Source of the DNA: Flexivirga meconopsidis | Lineage (GTDB): Bacteria > Actinomycetota > Actinomycetes > Actinomycetales > Dermatophilaceae | Assembly: GCF_026162425.1 (NCBI RefSeq) | Contig: NZ_JAOBQJ010000003.1 | Location: 434,001-498,000 of the forward strand | Direction: 5' to 3' | DNA length: 64,000 bases | Shown here: positions 1 through 8,626 of the stretch, one piece after another | Position numbering within the stretch: the first letter of the stretch is position 1 | Layout: every line of letters begins with the position of its first letter | The notes under the pieces: generated by a model | What the model was told of the DNA's origin: nothing | Databases searched by the model: none | The model's input: only the letters and a program-made list of their open reading frames with translations | Made by a program: the position numbers and the translations under genes

Positions 1-1931
1 CGTCGATCGACTACCTGAACGCGCTCGGCCTCAAGGCGTCAGCGGTCGGAAACCACGAGTTCGACAAGGGATTCGACGACCTGACTGGCCGGGTGCAGCA
101 GCGGGCCGACTGGACCTACCTGGGCGCGAACGTCTACAAGGCGGGTACGACGACGCCGGCGCTGCCGGCATACAAGGTCATCGACGTCAACGGCGTGAAG
201 GTCGGCGTGGTCGGCGCGGTGACCAAGGACGTGCCGAGCCTGGTCGCCAAGCCGGGCATCGCCGGCCTGGACTTCGGCGACCCGGTGGCCGCGGTCAGCA
301 AGGTCGCCAAGGAGTTGAAGGACGGCAACCCGGCCAACGGTGAGGCGGACGTCGTCGTTGCCGAGTATCACGAGGGCGCCCCGATGGGCGGCGACGGCGT
401 GACGCTCGAGCAGGACGAGGCGGCCAGCGCGCAGTTCAAGCAGATCGTGCAGCAGACCGACAAGTCGGTCGATGCGATCTTCACCGGTCACACGCACATG
501 CGCTACGCGTTCGATGCCCCGGTGCCCGGCGGTGAGGGGACGCGCCCGGTCGTGCAGACCGGGTTCTACGCGCAGTACCTCGGGGTGCTGCAACTTGGCT
601 ACAACAAGCAGACGGGCAAGGTCGAGCAGTACAACGTGGCCAACCGCGAGGTGACCGCGCCGACCGCCGCGTGCGCGAACGACCCGGCGTACACCAAGGC
701 CGCGAACATCGTCGACACTGCGAATGCCAAGGCCGAGCAGATCGGTCAGCAGCAGATCGGCACGCTGACCGGCGACATCACCACCGCCTACAAGGACGGT
801 GCCCGCGACGACCGGATGCGCGAGTCGACGCTGTCCAACGCGATCGCGCAGAGCTACCGCGACTCGCTCAACAAGCCGGGTCGCGAGGGCGGCGTCACCA
901 TCGGCGTGATGAACCCCGGTGGGGTGCGTGCGGATCTGCTGGCCAAGAACGGCGGCAAGATCACGTATGCCGACGCGGCCTCGATCATGCCGTTCAACAA
1001 CACCGTGCAGACGATCGACCTGACCGGCGCGCAGTTCAAGACGGTGCTGGAGCAGCAGTGGCAGCCGGCCGGCAACTCGCGGCCGTTCCTCAAGCTCGGG
1101 CTGTCCAAGAACGTCACCTACACCTTCGACCCGAAGGCAGCCGACGGCAGCCACATCACCTCGGTCACGGTCGACGGCAAGCCGCTCGACGAGAAGGCGA
1201 CCTACAAGGTGGCGTCCAACTCGTTCCTGATCGCCGGCGGTGACAACTTCACCGAGTTTGCGAAGGGTACGGACTCGCGAGACTCCGGTCTGATCGACCA
1301 AGGGCTCTTCGTGGAGTGGATCAAGGAGAACAGTCCGCTCAGTCCGAGCTTCGCGAAAAACGGTGTGGCCGTTGAGAATCAGCCGACGCAGGTGACGGCG
1401 GGCCAGGAGACCAAGTTCACCGTCTCCGGTCTGGACCTGACCAGCCTCGGGTCCCCGACCACGACCTCGGTGGAGGTGCTGCTCGGCGGCAAGAGCCTCG
1501 GCAGCTTCCCGGTGACCAAGGCACTGAGCAGCACTCCGCCGTTCCCGTCGCGCAACGAGACCGCGGACATCACGGTGAAGATCCCGGCCGACGCGGTCGC
1601 GGGTCAGGCGGACCTGGTGGTGAAGGCCGCGCAGACCGGCACCACGGTGACGATGCCGGTCACCGTGCAGGCGGGTAGTGAGCCGTCGCCGTCTCCGTCG
1701 GGCAGCGACACGACGTCGCCGTCTCCGTCGGGCAGTGGGACCGCCTCGCCGACTGACTCGTCGTCCTCGACGGGTGAGCCGACCGGCACGTCGTCCACGA
1801 CCGGTCCGCCGATCATCACCGACGGCGGTGCGGGCGGCAACGACAACAACCGGATGCTGCTGCTCGGCGGCGGAGCGCTGCTCCTGCTGGGTGCGGGCGT
1901 GACGCTGCTCGGCCGGCGCGTGCGCGGCTGA
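1..1931 (+). CDS. 5'-nucleotidase / UshA-type bifunctional phosphoesterase, 5'-truncated by window edge
   Basis: The frame is open from the first bases, so the start lies upstream of the window. The metallophosphatase motif GNHEFD is at 48-65 and GHTH at 486-497; both are metal-binding motifs of the calcineurin-like domain. The 5'-nucleotidase C-terminal domain follows, with an NPGGVR substrate-binding motif near 913-933 and a FNNTVQTIDLTG segment. After about base 1350 comes an Ig-like region, then a Ser/Pro/Thr-rich stalk (with a short in-frame DNA duplication at about 1685 and 1718) and a C-terminal hydrophobic helix ending in RRVRG. No LPXTG motif is visible, so a membrane anchor is more likely than sortase attachment. 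The role inferred is extracellular nucleotide dephosphorylation for purine and phosphate salvage. The missing N-terminus should carry a signal peptide. Confidence 0.9.
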   Translation, partial: SIDYLNALGLKASAVGNHEFDKGFDDLTGRVQQRADWTYLGANVYKAGTTTPALPAYKVIDVNGVKVGVVGAVTKDVPSLVAKPGIAGLDFGDPVAAVSKVAKELKDGNPANGEADVVVAEYHEGAPMGGDGVTLEQDEAASAQFKQIVQQTDKSVDAIFTGHTHMRYAFDAPVPGGEGTRPVVQTGFYAQYLGVLQLGYNKQTGKVEQYNVANREVTAPTAACANDPAYTKAANIVDTANAKAEQIGQQQIGTLTGDITTAYKDGARDDRMRESTLSNAIAQSYRDSLNKPGREGGVTIGVMNPGGVRADLLAKNGGKITYADAASIMPFNNTVQTIDLTGAQFKTVLEQQWQPAGNSRPFLKLGLSKNVTYTFDPKAADGSHITSVTVDGKPLDEKATYKVASNSFLIAGGDNFTEFAKGTDSRDSGLIDQGLFVEWIKENSPLSPSFAKNGVAVENQPTQVTAGQETKFTVSGLDLTSLGSPTTTSVEVLLGGKSLGSFPVTKALSSTPPFPSRNETADITVKIPADAVAGQADLVVKAAQTGTTVTMPVTVQAGSEPSPSPSGSDTTSPSPSGSGTASPTDSSSSTGEPTGTSSTTGPPIITDGGAGGNDNNRMLLLGGGALLLLGAGVTLLGRRVRG

Positions 1932-1950
1932 GCCGTCATACAGCGGTAAG

Positions 1951-1990
1951 CGAAACCCGCTCGGAATCGATTGATTCCGGGCGGGTTTCG
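1951..1990. terminator. Bidirectional intrinsic terminator between convergent genes
   Basis: An inverted repeat with 18-bp arms (one G-U pair) and a 4-base GATT loop lies 20 bases after the nucleotidase stop and 10 bases before the DyP stop on the other strand. The arms begin CGAAACCCGC and end GCGGGTTTCG, giving AAA/TTT tracts on both sides. It can therefore serve both converging transcripts. Confidence 0.85.
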
Positions 1991-2000
1991 CGTTGGCCGG

Positions 2001-2957
2001 TCAGTCGTCGAGCGCCGCGAGGAAGCCGCGGGACGGGACGAAGAAGGTAGTGCCGGTGACCGCCGTGGAGAAGTCGAGGATGCGGTCGTACTTGCCGGGC
2101 GGGTCGCCGATGAACATCCGCTCCAGCATCTTCTCGGTCACCCAGAGGTGTCGGGAGTAGCCGATGAAGTAGGTGCCGTACTCGCCCTTGCCCGGTGTCG
2201 CGAACGGCATGTTGTCGCGCAGGATGTCGTGCTCGACGCCCTTGTCGTCGGTGATGGTGCAGAGGGTCTTGTGCGACTTCTGGGCGTTTCCCTCGGCGTC
2301 CGGCAGTTCGACGTTGTCGAACTTGGTGCGACCGATGACCTGCTCCTGGTCCTCAGTGCTCTGCTTGCGCCAGTCGCCGAGCTGGTGCAGGTATTTCTGT
2401 GTCACGACGTAGCTGCCGCCGATGTAGTCGGGGTCCTCGTCGCCGATCGTGGTGGAGAAGGGCTGGTCGAGCCCGGCCGGGTTGGCGGTGCCGTCGACGA
2501 ATTCCAGCAGGTCGCGGTCGTCGAAGTATCGGAACCCGGCGACGTCGTCGACCGGGGTGACCGAGTCGCCGAATGCCTCGAGCAGGATCTTCTCGAACTC
2601 GATCACGAGGTCCATGGTGTCGGCGCGCACGTGGTAGAGCAGATCGCCAGGGGTTGAGACGGCGGTGTGCTTGTCGCCCTTGATCTCGGCAAAAGGCTTG
2701 AGTTCCTTGGGCTTTGGCTTGCCACCGGTCAGGCCGTCCCACACCCGGTCGGCGATGCCGACGTTGGCCGTGAAGATGTTCTTCAGCGACCGGATGCGGA
2801 CGTCTTTGATGAGGTCGCCGGTGCTGGCGACCACGGACCGGGCCTTCGCCATGGCCTCGTCGCCGTCATTGATCGTGAGCACGAGGAACGCGGCGGCACG
2901 CGTCAACGGGTTGTCGATGTACTGGGGCTGGCTGTCGATCTGCTGCTGATCCACCAT
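2001..2957 (-). CDS. DyP-type heme peroxidase (B/P class)
   Basis: The 318-residue protein matches dye-decolorizing peroxidases throughout. Counting from MVDQQQ, the catalytic Asp is D155 in FVDGTANP. The proximal heme His is H229 in KSHKTL, and the distal Arg/Asn pair is R247/N249 in RDNM, the same spacing as D153/H226/R244/N246 of Rhodococcus DyPB. I chose the ATG at 2957 because the open frame upstream to 3470 is low-complexity and without family similarity. There is no signal peptide and no C-terminal encapsulin-targeting extension (it ends GFLAALDD), and no encapsulin gene is adjacent. A cytosolic peroxidase using H2O2 is inferred; the physiological substrate is unknown. Confidence 0.92.
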   Translation of the reverse strand: MVDQQQIDSQPQYIDNPLTRAAAFLVLTINDGDEAMAKARSVVASTGDLIKDVRIRSLKNIFTANVGIADRVWDGLTGGKPKPKELKPFAEIKGDKHTAVSTPGDLLYHVRADTMDLVIEFEKILLEAFGDSVTPVDDVAGFRYFDDRDLLEFVDGTANPAGLDQPFSTTIGDEDPDYIGGSYVVTQKYLHQLGDWRKQSTEDQEQVIGRTKFDNVELPDAEGNAQKSHKTLCTITDDKGVEHDILRDNMPFATPGKGEYGTYFIGYSRHLWVTEKMLERMFIGDPPGKYDRILDFSTAVTGTTFFVPSRGFLAALDD

Positions 2958-3062
2958 GATTGACAAGCCTAGTTGGCCGGACGGCCAGGGTGTGCGGACT
3001 CCCGTCAGCAAAGCTGCGAGCGTAGAGGCGTGCCCGCTCCGCCGGTGCGTCATAGTGGCCGA

Positions 3063-3488
3063 GTGGATACCAGGATCAGCCAGGCGGCCTGCCAGGACCT
3101 GCGGCGCATCGATGACCGTGCCGTGCGGGCCGAACTGGTGGACATCGCGCTGACTGAACTCCGGGAGCCTGACAGTGGATCGGCGATCGAAGGACAGCTC
3201 GCCCGCCGGCCGGGCCTGTGGTGGCGTCGCGGGGTCCGCCTGGCGGACCTGGACGCCTTCGAGGGCTGGGACACCGACGATGACTCCGCTGACAACAGCT
3301 GGCAGGCGTTCAACTTTCTGCTGCTGTACCGGCGGGTGACCAGTGACGAAATGATCCATCACCGGCTGCACAGGACCGTTGACGAGCGCCCCGGTCTGAG
3401 CCGGCTTCAGCGCCGGGGCGAGATGCTGCTGGTCGTGAAGGTATGGGACAACACCGTCGTCGCCAGACACCTGCCGTCTCTGGCGTGA
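3063..3488 (+). CDS. Hypothetical protein, 141 aa
   Basis: I do not recognise the family. A GTG at 3063 (VDTRISQAACQ) is the most likely start, because the upstream in-frame sequence overlaps the divergent peroxidase promoter. The protein is soluble, rich in Asp and Arg, with WW and LWW-type aromatic clusters (PGLWWRRGVRL, then ADNSWQAFNFLLLYRR). It has no signal peptide or membrane segment. It ends 17 bases from the convergent antitoxin-like gene. It is not obviously a RelE/Doc/PIN toxin, and the opposite orientation argues against a cognate pair. Confidence 0.55.
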   Translation: MDTRISQAACQDLRRIDDRAVRAELVDIALTELREPDSGSAIEGQLARRPGLWWRRGVRLADLDAFEGWDTDDDSADNSWQAFNFLLLYRRVTSDEMIHHRLHRTVDERPGLSRLQRRGEMLLVVKVWDNTVVARHLPSLA

Positions 3489-3505
3489 GCAGTTCAGCGG
3501 GCCGG

Positions 3506-3811
3506 TCAGCGCTCGGGCAGCGTGATGTCGAGTTCGTCGGCGACCTGCGCAGCGGAGAGGATCTTCTGGGCGGTCTGCTCGCCGAGCAGCTGCGCCCTGT
3601 CCGGCGCCGCCTCCAGCGCCTTCGATAGCGCGGCTGATTCCACACCGGCATCAGCCAGCGGCGTGATGAGCGCGACGAACCGCCCGCGGCGGGTGATCGC
3701 CGCCGGCCGGCCGCTCTCGTTGATCTCCCGGATGACCCGGGGAGTCTCGTGGTTGAGTTCGCGCATGGTGTAGATCGCTGTGCTGCTGATCTGGCTGTCG
3801 ATCTGAGTCAT
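3506..3811 (-). CDS. Orphan Phd/YefM-family antitoxin-like protein
   Basis: The 101-residue protein contains the Phd/YefM N-terminal signature YTMRELNHETPRVI followed by a RPAAITRRGRFVALITPL strand-helix at residues about 13-52. That region normally dimerises and binds the operator DNA. The C-terminal half is helical and charged, where Phd proteins usually engage the toxin. No RelE/YoeB, Doc or PIN toxin gene follows on the same strand: the next gene downstream is convergent and the upstream one is divergent. It may be an orphan antitoxin, a stand-alone repressor or the remnant of a decayed pair. Confidence 0.8.
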   Translation of the reverse strand: MTQIDSQISSTAIYTMRELNHETPRVIREINESGRPAAITRRGRFVALITPLADAGVESAALSKALEAAPDRAQLLGEQTAQKILSAAQVADELDITLPER

Positions 3812-3850
3812 CGTGCCTCACCGCCCTCGTCCCTCGATCTGCATGGCTAA

Positions 3851-3870
3851 TGTACTCCTTATGTCGTACA
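3851..3870. promoter_or_regulatory. Candidate Phd/YefM operator (TGTAC-N10-GTACA)
   Basis: A perfect 5-bp inverted repeat TGTAC/GTACA with a 10-base spacer lies 40-60 bases upstream of the antitoxin-like start. YefM-type repressors are known to bind paired TGTACA hexamers, so this fits autoregulation. Site function is inference; it also overlaps the possible start region of the divergent membrane protein. Confidence 0.4.
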
Positions 3871-3890
3871 ACGGCGACAGGGGTCAGGAA

Positions 3891-4553
3891 ATGCCCGTGA
3901 CGAGCCCTGCGGCTGCGGCGTTGGCCGACCTACGCTCGACGGTGAAATGGCTGGTCGGTGCCGCCGGCGGAACAGCCGTGGTCCTGGTCGGCGGGCTGCA
4001 GCTGACCAGGCTGCACGACCTGGGGACCTGGCGCGGGATCGTCTCGGCAGCGGCGGCCGCGGTCGCGATCGGGCTGGCATTGTGGTTGCTCACTGCCGCG
4101 GCCCGGATCCTGGCTGTCCCGCGGCCGTCGGCGACCGAGATCTCCGCTGCGGAGATCAACGCCGGCTCGTTGGACCCGGACGACCCCGAGCCGATGAGCG
4201 ACGACACGGTGCGCTGGGTGCGCAACCATGCCGAAACGCTCCTTGCCGGCGAACGCACAGTGACCGATCTGTGTTCACAGCGTGCGCTGGCTCAGGAGGC
4301 GTTAGGGGCCTTGCGTCGCGGCCAGCAGCCACAGTGGCACGGCCGCCCGGTGTCGGCGACTGACCTGCGGGCCGCGCAGCAGATCGCCGCCGCACTGCAC
4401 GACACGGACGCCGCGCTGGTCGCCCTGGAGGACGCAGTTCACCACTACCGCTGCCAGGAGAAGCTCGCCGCACTGCTGGCGTGGCTGCCGTGGGCGGGCA
4501 CAGTGTTCGTAATTGCGGTGATCGTTTTCGCGATCTCCTCGGCGGACGGCTGA
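3891..4553 (+). CDS. Hypothetical two-helix membrane protein
   Basis: I selected the ATG at 3891 because AGGGG sits 9-14 bases upstream; in-frame ATGs at 3843 and 3861 lack a clear ribosome-binding site. The 220-residue product has a pair of N-terminal membrane helices (about LVGAAGGTAVVLVGG and AAAAAVAIGLALWLL), a roughly 110-residue cytosolic helical middle and a C-terminal helix (GTVFVIAVIVFAI). The topology resembles small actinobacterial membrane proteins of unknown function. It is divergent from the antitoxin-like gene and shares its promoter region. Confidence 0.6.
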   Translation: MPVTSPAAAALADLRSTVKWLVGAAGGTAVVLVGGLQLTRLHDLGTWRGIVSAAAAAVAIGLALWLLTAAARILAVPRPSATEISAAEINAGSLDPDDPEPMSDDTVRWVRNHAETLLAGERTVTDLCSQRALAQEALGALRRGQQPQWHGRPVSATDLRAAQQIAAALHDTDAALVALEDAVHHYRCQEKLAALLAWLPWAGTVFVIAVIVFAISSADG

Positions 4554-4622
4554 CCTGCGGAGCACGGGTTACAGCAGGCGGTCCAGGAGTGAGGTGTCGC
4601 GGCACGGGGAAACGTTGCTCAG

Positions 4623-5120
4623 TCACCGGTAATTGGTGAACTGCAACGCCACGTCCAGGTCGGCGGCCTTGAGCAGGCGCTGCACCTCCTGCAGGTCATC
4701 GCGGGACTTGCTGGTGACGCGCAGCTCGTCGCCTTCGATACGCGACTTGACGGACTTGGGGCCCTCGTCGCGGATGATCTTGGAGATCTTCTTGGCGTTC
4801 TCCTGGCTGATGCCGTCCTTCAGTGCCGCTTCCAGGCGGTACTCCTTGCCGGACACCTTCGGCTCACCGTCGTCGGACAGCTCGAGAGCCTTCAGCGAGA
4901 CGCCGCGCTTGACCAGCTTGGTCTGGAAGACGTCGAGCACCGCCAGGACTCGCTCGGGGGCGTTCGCCTTCATCAGGATCTTCTCGCCGGACCAGTCGAT
5001 CTCGGCGCCGACACCGCGGAAGTCGTAGCGGGTGGAGATCTCCTTCGCGGCCTGGTTGAGGGCGTTGCTGACCTCCTGCTTGTCGGTCTTGCTGACGATG
5101 TCGAAGGACGAGTCGGCCAT
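4623..5120 (-). CDS. yajQ: YajQ family nucleotide-binding protein
   Basis: The 165-residue length and sequence match the YajQ/UPF0234 family end to end. The start is [17 protein letters not shown], the middle holds TRYDFRG, and the end is [12 protein letters not shown]. The family has two ferredoxin-like subdomains; some members bind cyclic di-GMP or other nucleotides and affect transcription. What it binds here cannot be read from the sequence. It stands alone, divergent from the tRNA-Tyr gene. Confidence 0.95.
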   Translation of the reverse strand: MADSSFDIVSKTDKQEVSNALNQAAKEISTRYDFRGVGAEIDWSGEKILMKANAPERVLAVLDVFQTKLVKRGVSLKALELSDDGEPKVSGKEYRLEAALKDGISQENAKKISKIIRDEGPKSVKSRIEGDELRVTSKSRDDLQEVQRLLKAADLDVALQFTNYR

Positions 5121-5224
5121 GATCGTGTCGCTCCTCGGGTGCGCTGGTGATGTTCGACCGAGTATGCCGCGCGCGCTCGATTGGCACCGGTGCCGGGAGG
5201 CTTGTTATCCTCGTCCACGCACTC

Positions 5225-5308
5225 GCCAGGTTGCCCGAGCGGCCAATGGGAGCGGACTGTAAATCCGTCGCGAAAGCTACCAAGGTTCGAATCCTTGACC
5301 TGGCACCA
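5225..5308 (+). tRNA. tRNA-Tyr (anticodon GTA)
   Basis: A 7-bp acceptor stem GCCAGGT/ACCTGGC, anticodon loop with GTA (in GGACTGTAAATCCG), the long variable arm typical of bacterial tRNA-Tyr, a T arm with GGTTCGAATCC and an encoded CCA at 5306-5308. Confidence 0.96.
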
Positions 5309-5314
5309 CGTGCG

Positions 5315-5346
5315 CGAAGGCCCCGACCGGTTGGTCGGGGCCTTCG
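5315..5346. terminator. Terminator after tRNA-Tyr, facing the MerR gene
   Basis: Perfect 14-bp stem (CGAAGGCCCCGACC and its complement) with a GGTT loop. It begins 6 bases after the tRNA CCA end and lies 11 bases before the convergent MerR stop codon, so it probably serves both strands. There is no good U-tract. Confidence 0.75.
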
Positions 5347-5357
5347 CCATACCCACG

Positions 5358-6173
5358 TCAGCCGATGGGCAGGTAGATCTCGGTGACCAACTGCTCCGGC
5401 GGGGTGCTGCGCACGTCGTTGAGATAGACGTAGCGCATGCCGCCGGTGCCGGGGGTGCCACGGTCGGCCGCCCAGCGCGCGAGCTGGTCGCAAGCGTCAC
5501 CGATCTCGGTGTAGGGGCCGGTCAGCGTCGCCCGCACCGCCCGCTGCTGCGGGAGGTCACGCGAGGTGAGCGGCGCGGCCGCCGTCGTACCGGCCGGCAC
5601 CTGGACGAAGATCTCCTTGTCCACGTCCTGCTCCTGGAACTCGTCGTCCAGGTCGAGCGCGCCGCACGGCCCGTCGACCGCGATGCGCTGGCGTTCCACC
5701 TCCGGCAGCAGCCGGTCCCAGAGCCGGCCCTCGTCGGCATACGTCGGGATGGTGTCGCGCAACGCGACGATGTGGCGTGCCTCGAAGGGGTGTTCGTCGA
5801 TGGTGACAGACATGGTCAGTTCCTTCCGATGCGTCTCGCGCATCTTGTCGAGTAGGTCCAGACGGTGTTGCGCGGCCCGGGTCTCGTCCACGAGCACCGC
5901 GCGCTGCTGCTCCAGCGCCGAGGTGAAGGTGGAGGTGCCGCGGGCGGCCAGAAGGGCACCGATGGCGGGCACGCCGAACCCCACGTCACGCAGTTGTCGC
6001 ACGAGCATCGCGTCGCCGACCTGGCTGGGCGCGTAGAGCCGGTAGCCGGTGTCGGCACGGACCTGCGCCGGCACGAGCACACCGTGTGCGTCGTAGTGGC
6101 GCAGCATCCGCACGCTGATGCGGGTGAGCGACGAGAACCTGCCGATCGGGATGAGGTTCGAAGTGTCGGTCAT
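5358..6173 (-). CDS. MerR family regulator with GyrI-like effector domain
   Basis: The N-terminus (IPIGRFSSLTRISVRMLRHYDAHGVL) is a canonical MerR winged helix. It is followed by a dimerisation coiled coil at residues about 75-115 and a GyrI-like/AraC-effector-binding domain at residues about 118-271 (MSVTIDEHPFEARHIVALRD to VTEIYLPIG). This BmrR-like architecture senses small hydrophobic or cationic ligands and activates transcription, often of efflux genes. The next genes upstream are an EamA exporter and an MFS multidrug-type exporter, which are plausible but unproven targets. Confidence 0.9.
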   Translation of the reverse strand: MTDTSNLIPIGRFSSLTRISVRMLRHYDAHGVLVPAQVRADTGYRLYAPSQVGDAMLVRQLRDVGFGVPAIGALLAARGTSTFTSALEQQRAVLVDETRAAQHRLDLLDKMRETHRKELTMSVTIDEHPFEARHIVALRDTIPTYADEGRLWDRLLPEVERQRIAVDGPCGALDLDDEFQEQDVDKEIFVQVPAGTTAAAPLTSRDLPQQRAVRATLTGPYTEIGDACDQLARWAADRGTPGTGGMRYVYLNDVRSTPPEQLVTEIYLPIG

Positions 6174-6206
6174 GGCACGAGCTTGGCCGCTGACACGGTG
6201 TGAGGG

Positions 6207-7073
6207 TCAAGCCGCGATCAGCGCGATCCCGGTGAGCACCACGACCGCACCGAGCAGCTTGCGTGCCGGACGAGGCTCCTTGAACAGCCACCAGGCGAGC
6301 AGCGCGCCGACCACGATGCTCGACTCACGGGCCGGTGCGACAAGCGCGACCGGCGTCGTCGTCATCGCCTGCAGCACCAGCACGTACGCCAGCGGCGACA
6401 GCACCGCGATCACCGCGACCTCGCGCCAGTGGTCGCGCACGATCCGCCGCATCGTCTCGCTCTGTCCGCGCAGCGTCGGCGCCATCAGCACCGATTGCCA
6501 GGCGGCAGTGAGTGCGAAGTAGGGGATCGGCAGCAGTGCGAGCTCGGTCATCGCGTGGTCGTCCCAGAGCGTGTATGACGCAATGGTCAGCCCGGTCAGC
6601 GTCCCCCACAGGATCCCGCTGTATGGCGAATGCCGCTGTGCCGCACGGCCTTCCGGAGCCCGAGCGGTTGCGACGACCGCGACCCCGGCCACCACGACGA
6701 GACCTCCCGCGACGCCGAGCAACCCGGGGCGCTCGCCGAGCACCGCAATCGCGAAGAGCATGGTGATCAACGGCCCGGTGCCGCGCGCGACCGGGTAGAC
6801 GACCCCGAGATCCGCCTTGTCGTAGCCGGTCTGCAGGGCCAGACCGTAGAGATTGTGGAACAGCCCGGACAGTGCGCTCGCCAGCAGTAGCGGCCAACCG
6901 ATCGACGCATCGCTGCTCAGCAGCACGATCGCGCCGATCGGCAACCACAGCACCGCAGACAGCAGGGCATAACAGAACACGAAGACCTGGCTGCCGCCCT
7001 GGACCCGCTTGGCCGCGATATTCCACACCGCGTGGAGTACGGCGGCGGTGAGCACCAGGGCAAGGGCGTGCAT
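6207..7073 (-). CDS. EamA/DMT-family transporter
   Basis: The 288-residue protein from MHALALVLTAAVLHAVWNIA has about ten hydrophobic segments arranged as two EamA repeats, ending LFKEPRPARKLLGAVVVLTGIALIAA. The ATG at 7073 puts the first membrane helix at the N-terminus, as is usual for the family; the open frame further upstream overlaps the divergent exporter's promoter. The substrate is unknown. The gene lies 33 bases downstream of the MerR start on the same strand, so the two could be linked in expression. Confidence 0.85.
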   Translation of the reverse strand: MHALALVLTAAVLHAVWNIAAKRVQGGSQVFVFCYALLSAVLWLPIGAIVLLSSDASIGWPLLLASALSGLFHNLYGLALQTGYDKADLGVVYPVARGTGPLITMLFAIAVLGERPGLLGVAGGLVVVAGVAVVATARAPEGRAAQRHSPYSGILWGTLTGLTIASYTLWDDHAMTELALLPIPYFALTAAWQSVLMAPTLRGQSETMRRIVRDHWREVAVIAVLSPLAYVLVLQAMTTTPVALVAPARESSIVVGALLAWWLFKEPRPARKLLGAVVVLTGIALIAA

Positions 7074-7156
7074 GGACACCGAAGCGACACTATCGATCGC
7101 CAATACGGGGACGGCACCGGGGGAATGATGGCGGGTATGGCGACCTTGGACAGTCA

Positions 7157-8587
7157 ATGACCGACAACCAGACAGGCGACCGAAGACTGCTGGCGATGAG
7201 CGAGCCCGCCGGTCGACGGCTGCTCGCCACCACCGTGCTCGGCTCCGGCATGGGCTTCCTCGACGGCACGGTCGCCAACGTCGCACTGCCGCACATCGGC
7301 GACGACCTGCACGCCGACCTCGCCGGTCTGCAGTGGGTGGTGAACGGCTACACGCTGTCGTTGGCGTCACTCATCCTCGTCGGCGGATCGCTCGGCGACC
7401 GGCTCGGCCGCAAGCGCGTATATGCCTGGGGGATAGCCGGTTTCGCCCTGGCCTCGGTGCTGGTCGCGATCGGTCCGACGATCGAGACCGTGGTGCTCGC
7501 CCGGGTGCTGCAGGGCGTCTTCGCGGCACTGATGACGCCGGGTTCGCTGGCGATGCTGCAGGCGTCGTTCCGGCCGGAGGACCGGATGCGGGCGATCGGT
7601 GCGTGGACCGGCACCCTCGGCATCGCGACCGCAGCCGGCCCGGTGATCGGCGGCTGGCTGGTCGGGATCGACTGGCGGATCGCCTTCTGGATCAACGTCC
7701 CGCTCGCCGCCATCGTGCTGTGGCTGCTGAAGCCGGCGCCCGAGTCACGCGACGAGGACGACGTCTACCGCTTCGACTGGTGGGCGGTCGTGCTCGCCCC
7801 GATCACGCTCGCCGGCATCACTTGGGCGCTCACCGCCTGGCCGGACACCGGCGCCTCGCTCACGACGGTCGGCGCGCTGATCATCGGTGTGGTGGCCGGG
7901 GTGGCGTTCGTGCTCTTCGAGCTGCGGGAGCCGCACCCGATGCTGCCACCCGCGATCTTCGCCTCCCGCGACTTCTCGGTGATCAACATCGTGACGCTGT
8001 TCGTCTACGCGGCGCTGTCCGGGTCGATGCTCTTCCTCGCGATCTTCCTGCAGGTGAGCGCCGGCTGGTCGCCGCTCGAGGCGGGCGCCGCGACCGTGCC
8101 GGTGTCGATCATCATGTTCTTCCTGGCGTCCCGTTTCGGTGCGGTGGCAACGAAATTCGGGGCGCGCACGCCAATGGTCGCCGGTTCGGCCGTGCTGACG
8201 GTCGGCTTCGCGTGGTTGGCGCTCGCGCCGGATGCCCCGTCATACATCGGGCAGGTGCTGCCGGGCGTGATCCTGATGGGTCTCGGGTTGTCGATGCTCG
8301 TCGCACCGCTCACCGGCACCGTGCTGGCGGCTGTGCCCGACGAGGAGTCGGGCCTCGCCAGCGGGATCAACAACGCCGTCTCGCGCACCGCGGGGCTGCT
8401 CGCCGTCGCGGTGCTGCCCTTGCTGGTCGGGCTGTCCGGCACCGCCTACCGCGACCCCGCTGCCGTCGGCGACGCCTACCGCGCCTCGATGTGGTGGTGT
8501 GCGGCGCTGGTCGCGGTCGGCGGCATCCTCACCGCGGTCGCGCTCCGGGCACCGGCCAGCAAGGCGCAGCCGGCAACCGAGGGCTGA
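7157..8587 (+). CDS. MFS transporter, DHA2 (EmrB/QacA-type) family
   Basis: The 476-residue protein has about 14 membrane segments. It shows the DHA2 signatures LDGTVANVALPHI in TM1, GGSLGDRLGRKRVY in the TM2-3 loop, and motif C-like GIATAAGPVIGGWL in TM5. Proton-driven drug or metabolite export is inferred. The start is ATG at 7157, 83 bases from the divergent EamA gene, so the two exporters share a promoter region. Confidence 0.9.
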   Translation: MTDNQTGDRRLLAMSEPAGRRLLATTVLGSGMGFLDGTVANVALPHIGDDLHADLAGLQWVVNGYTLSLASLILVGGSLGDRLGRKRVYAWGIAGFALASVLVAIGPTIETVVLARVLQGVFAALMTPGSLAMLQASFRPEDRMRAIGAWTGTLGIATAAGPVIGGWLVGIDWRIAFWINVPLAAIVLWLLKPAPESRDEDDVYRFDWWAVVLAPITLAGITWALTAWPDTGASLTTVGALIIGVVAGVAFVLFELREPHPMLPPAIFASRDFSVINIVTLFVYAALSGSMLFLAIFLQVSAGWSPLEAGAATVPVSIIMFFLASRFGAVATKFGARTPMVAGSAVLTVGFAWLALAPDAPSYIGQVLPGVILMGLGLSMLVAPLTGTVLAAVPDEESGLASGINNAVSRTAGLLAVAVLPLLVGLSGTAYRDPAAVGDAYRASMWWCAALVAVGGILTAVALRAPASKAQPATEG

Positions 8588-8626
8588 TCGCGCGAGTCCG
8601 GCCGGCGATCCCGCTACTGCGCGATC
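8586..8626. terminator. Weak stem-loop between convergent MFS and acyl-CoA dehydrogenase genes
   Basis: Inverted 8-bp arms GATCGCGC/GCGCGATC separated by 25 bases, overlapping both gene ends. It is a possible bidirectional terminator, with no U-tract and a large loop. Confidence 0.35.

Noticed and set aside
1680-1931. Sortase LPXTG anchor in the 5'-nucleotidase
   Set aside because: The C-terminus has a stalk, hydrophobic helix and basic tail but no LPXTG-like motif.
2958-3470. N-terminal extension of the DyP peroxidase
   Set aside because: The extra codons have no DyP similarity and overlap the divergent hypothetical gene; the domain begins at the ATG at 2957.
3063-3488. Toxin partner of the Phd/YefM-like antitoxin
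   Set aside because: Opposite strand, tail-to-tail arrangement and no RelE, Doc or PIN motifs.
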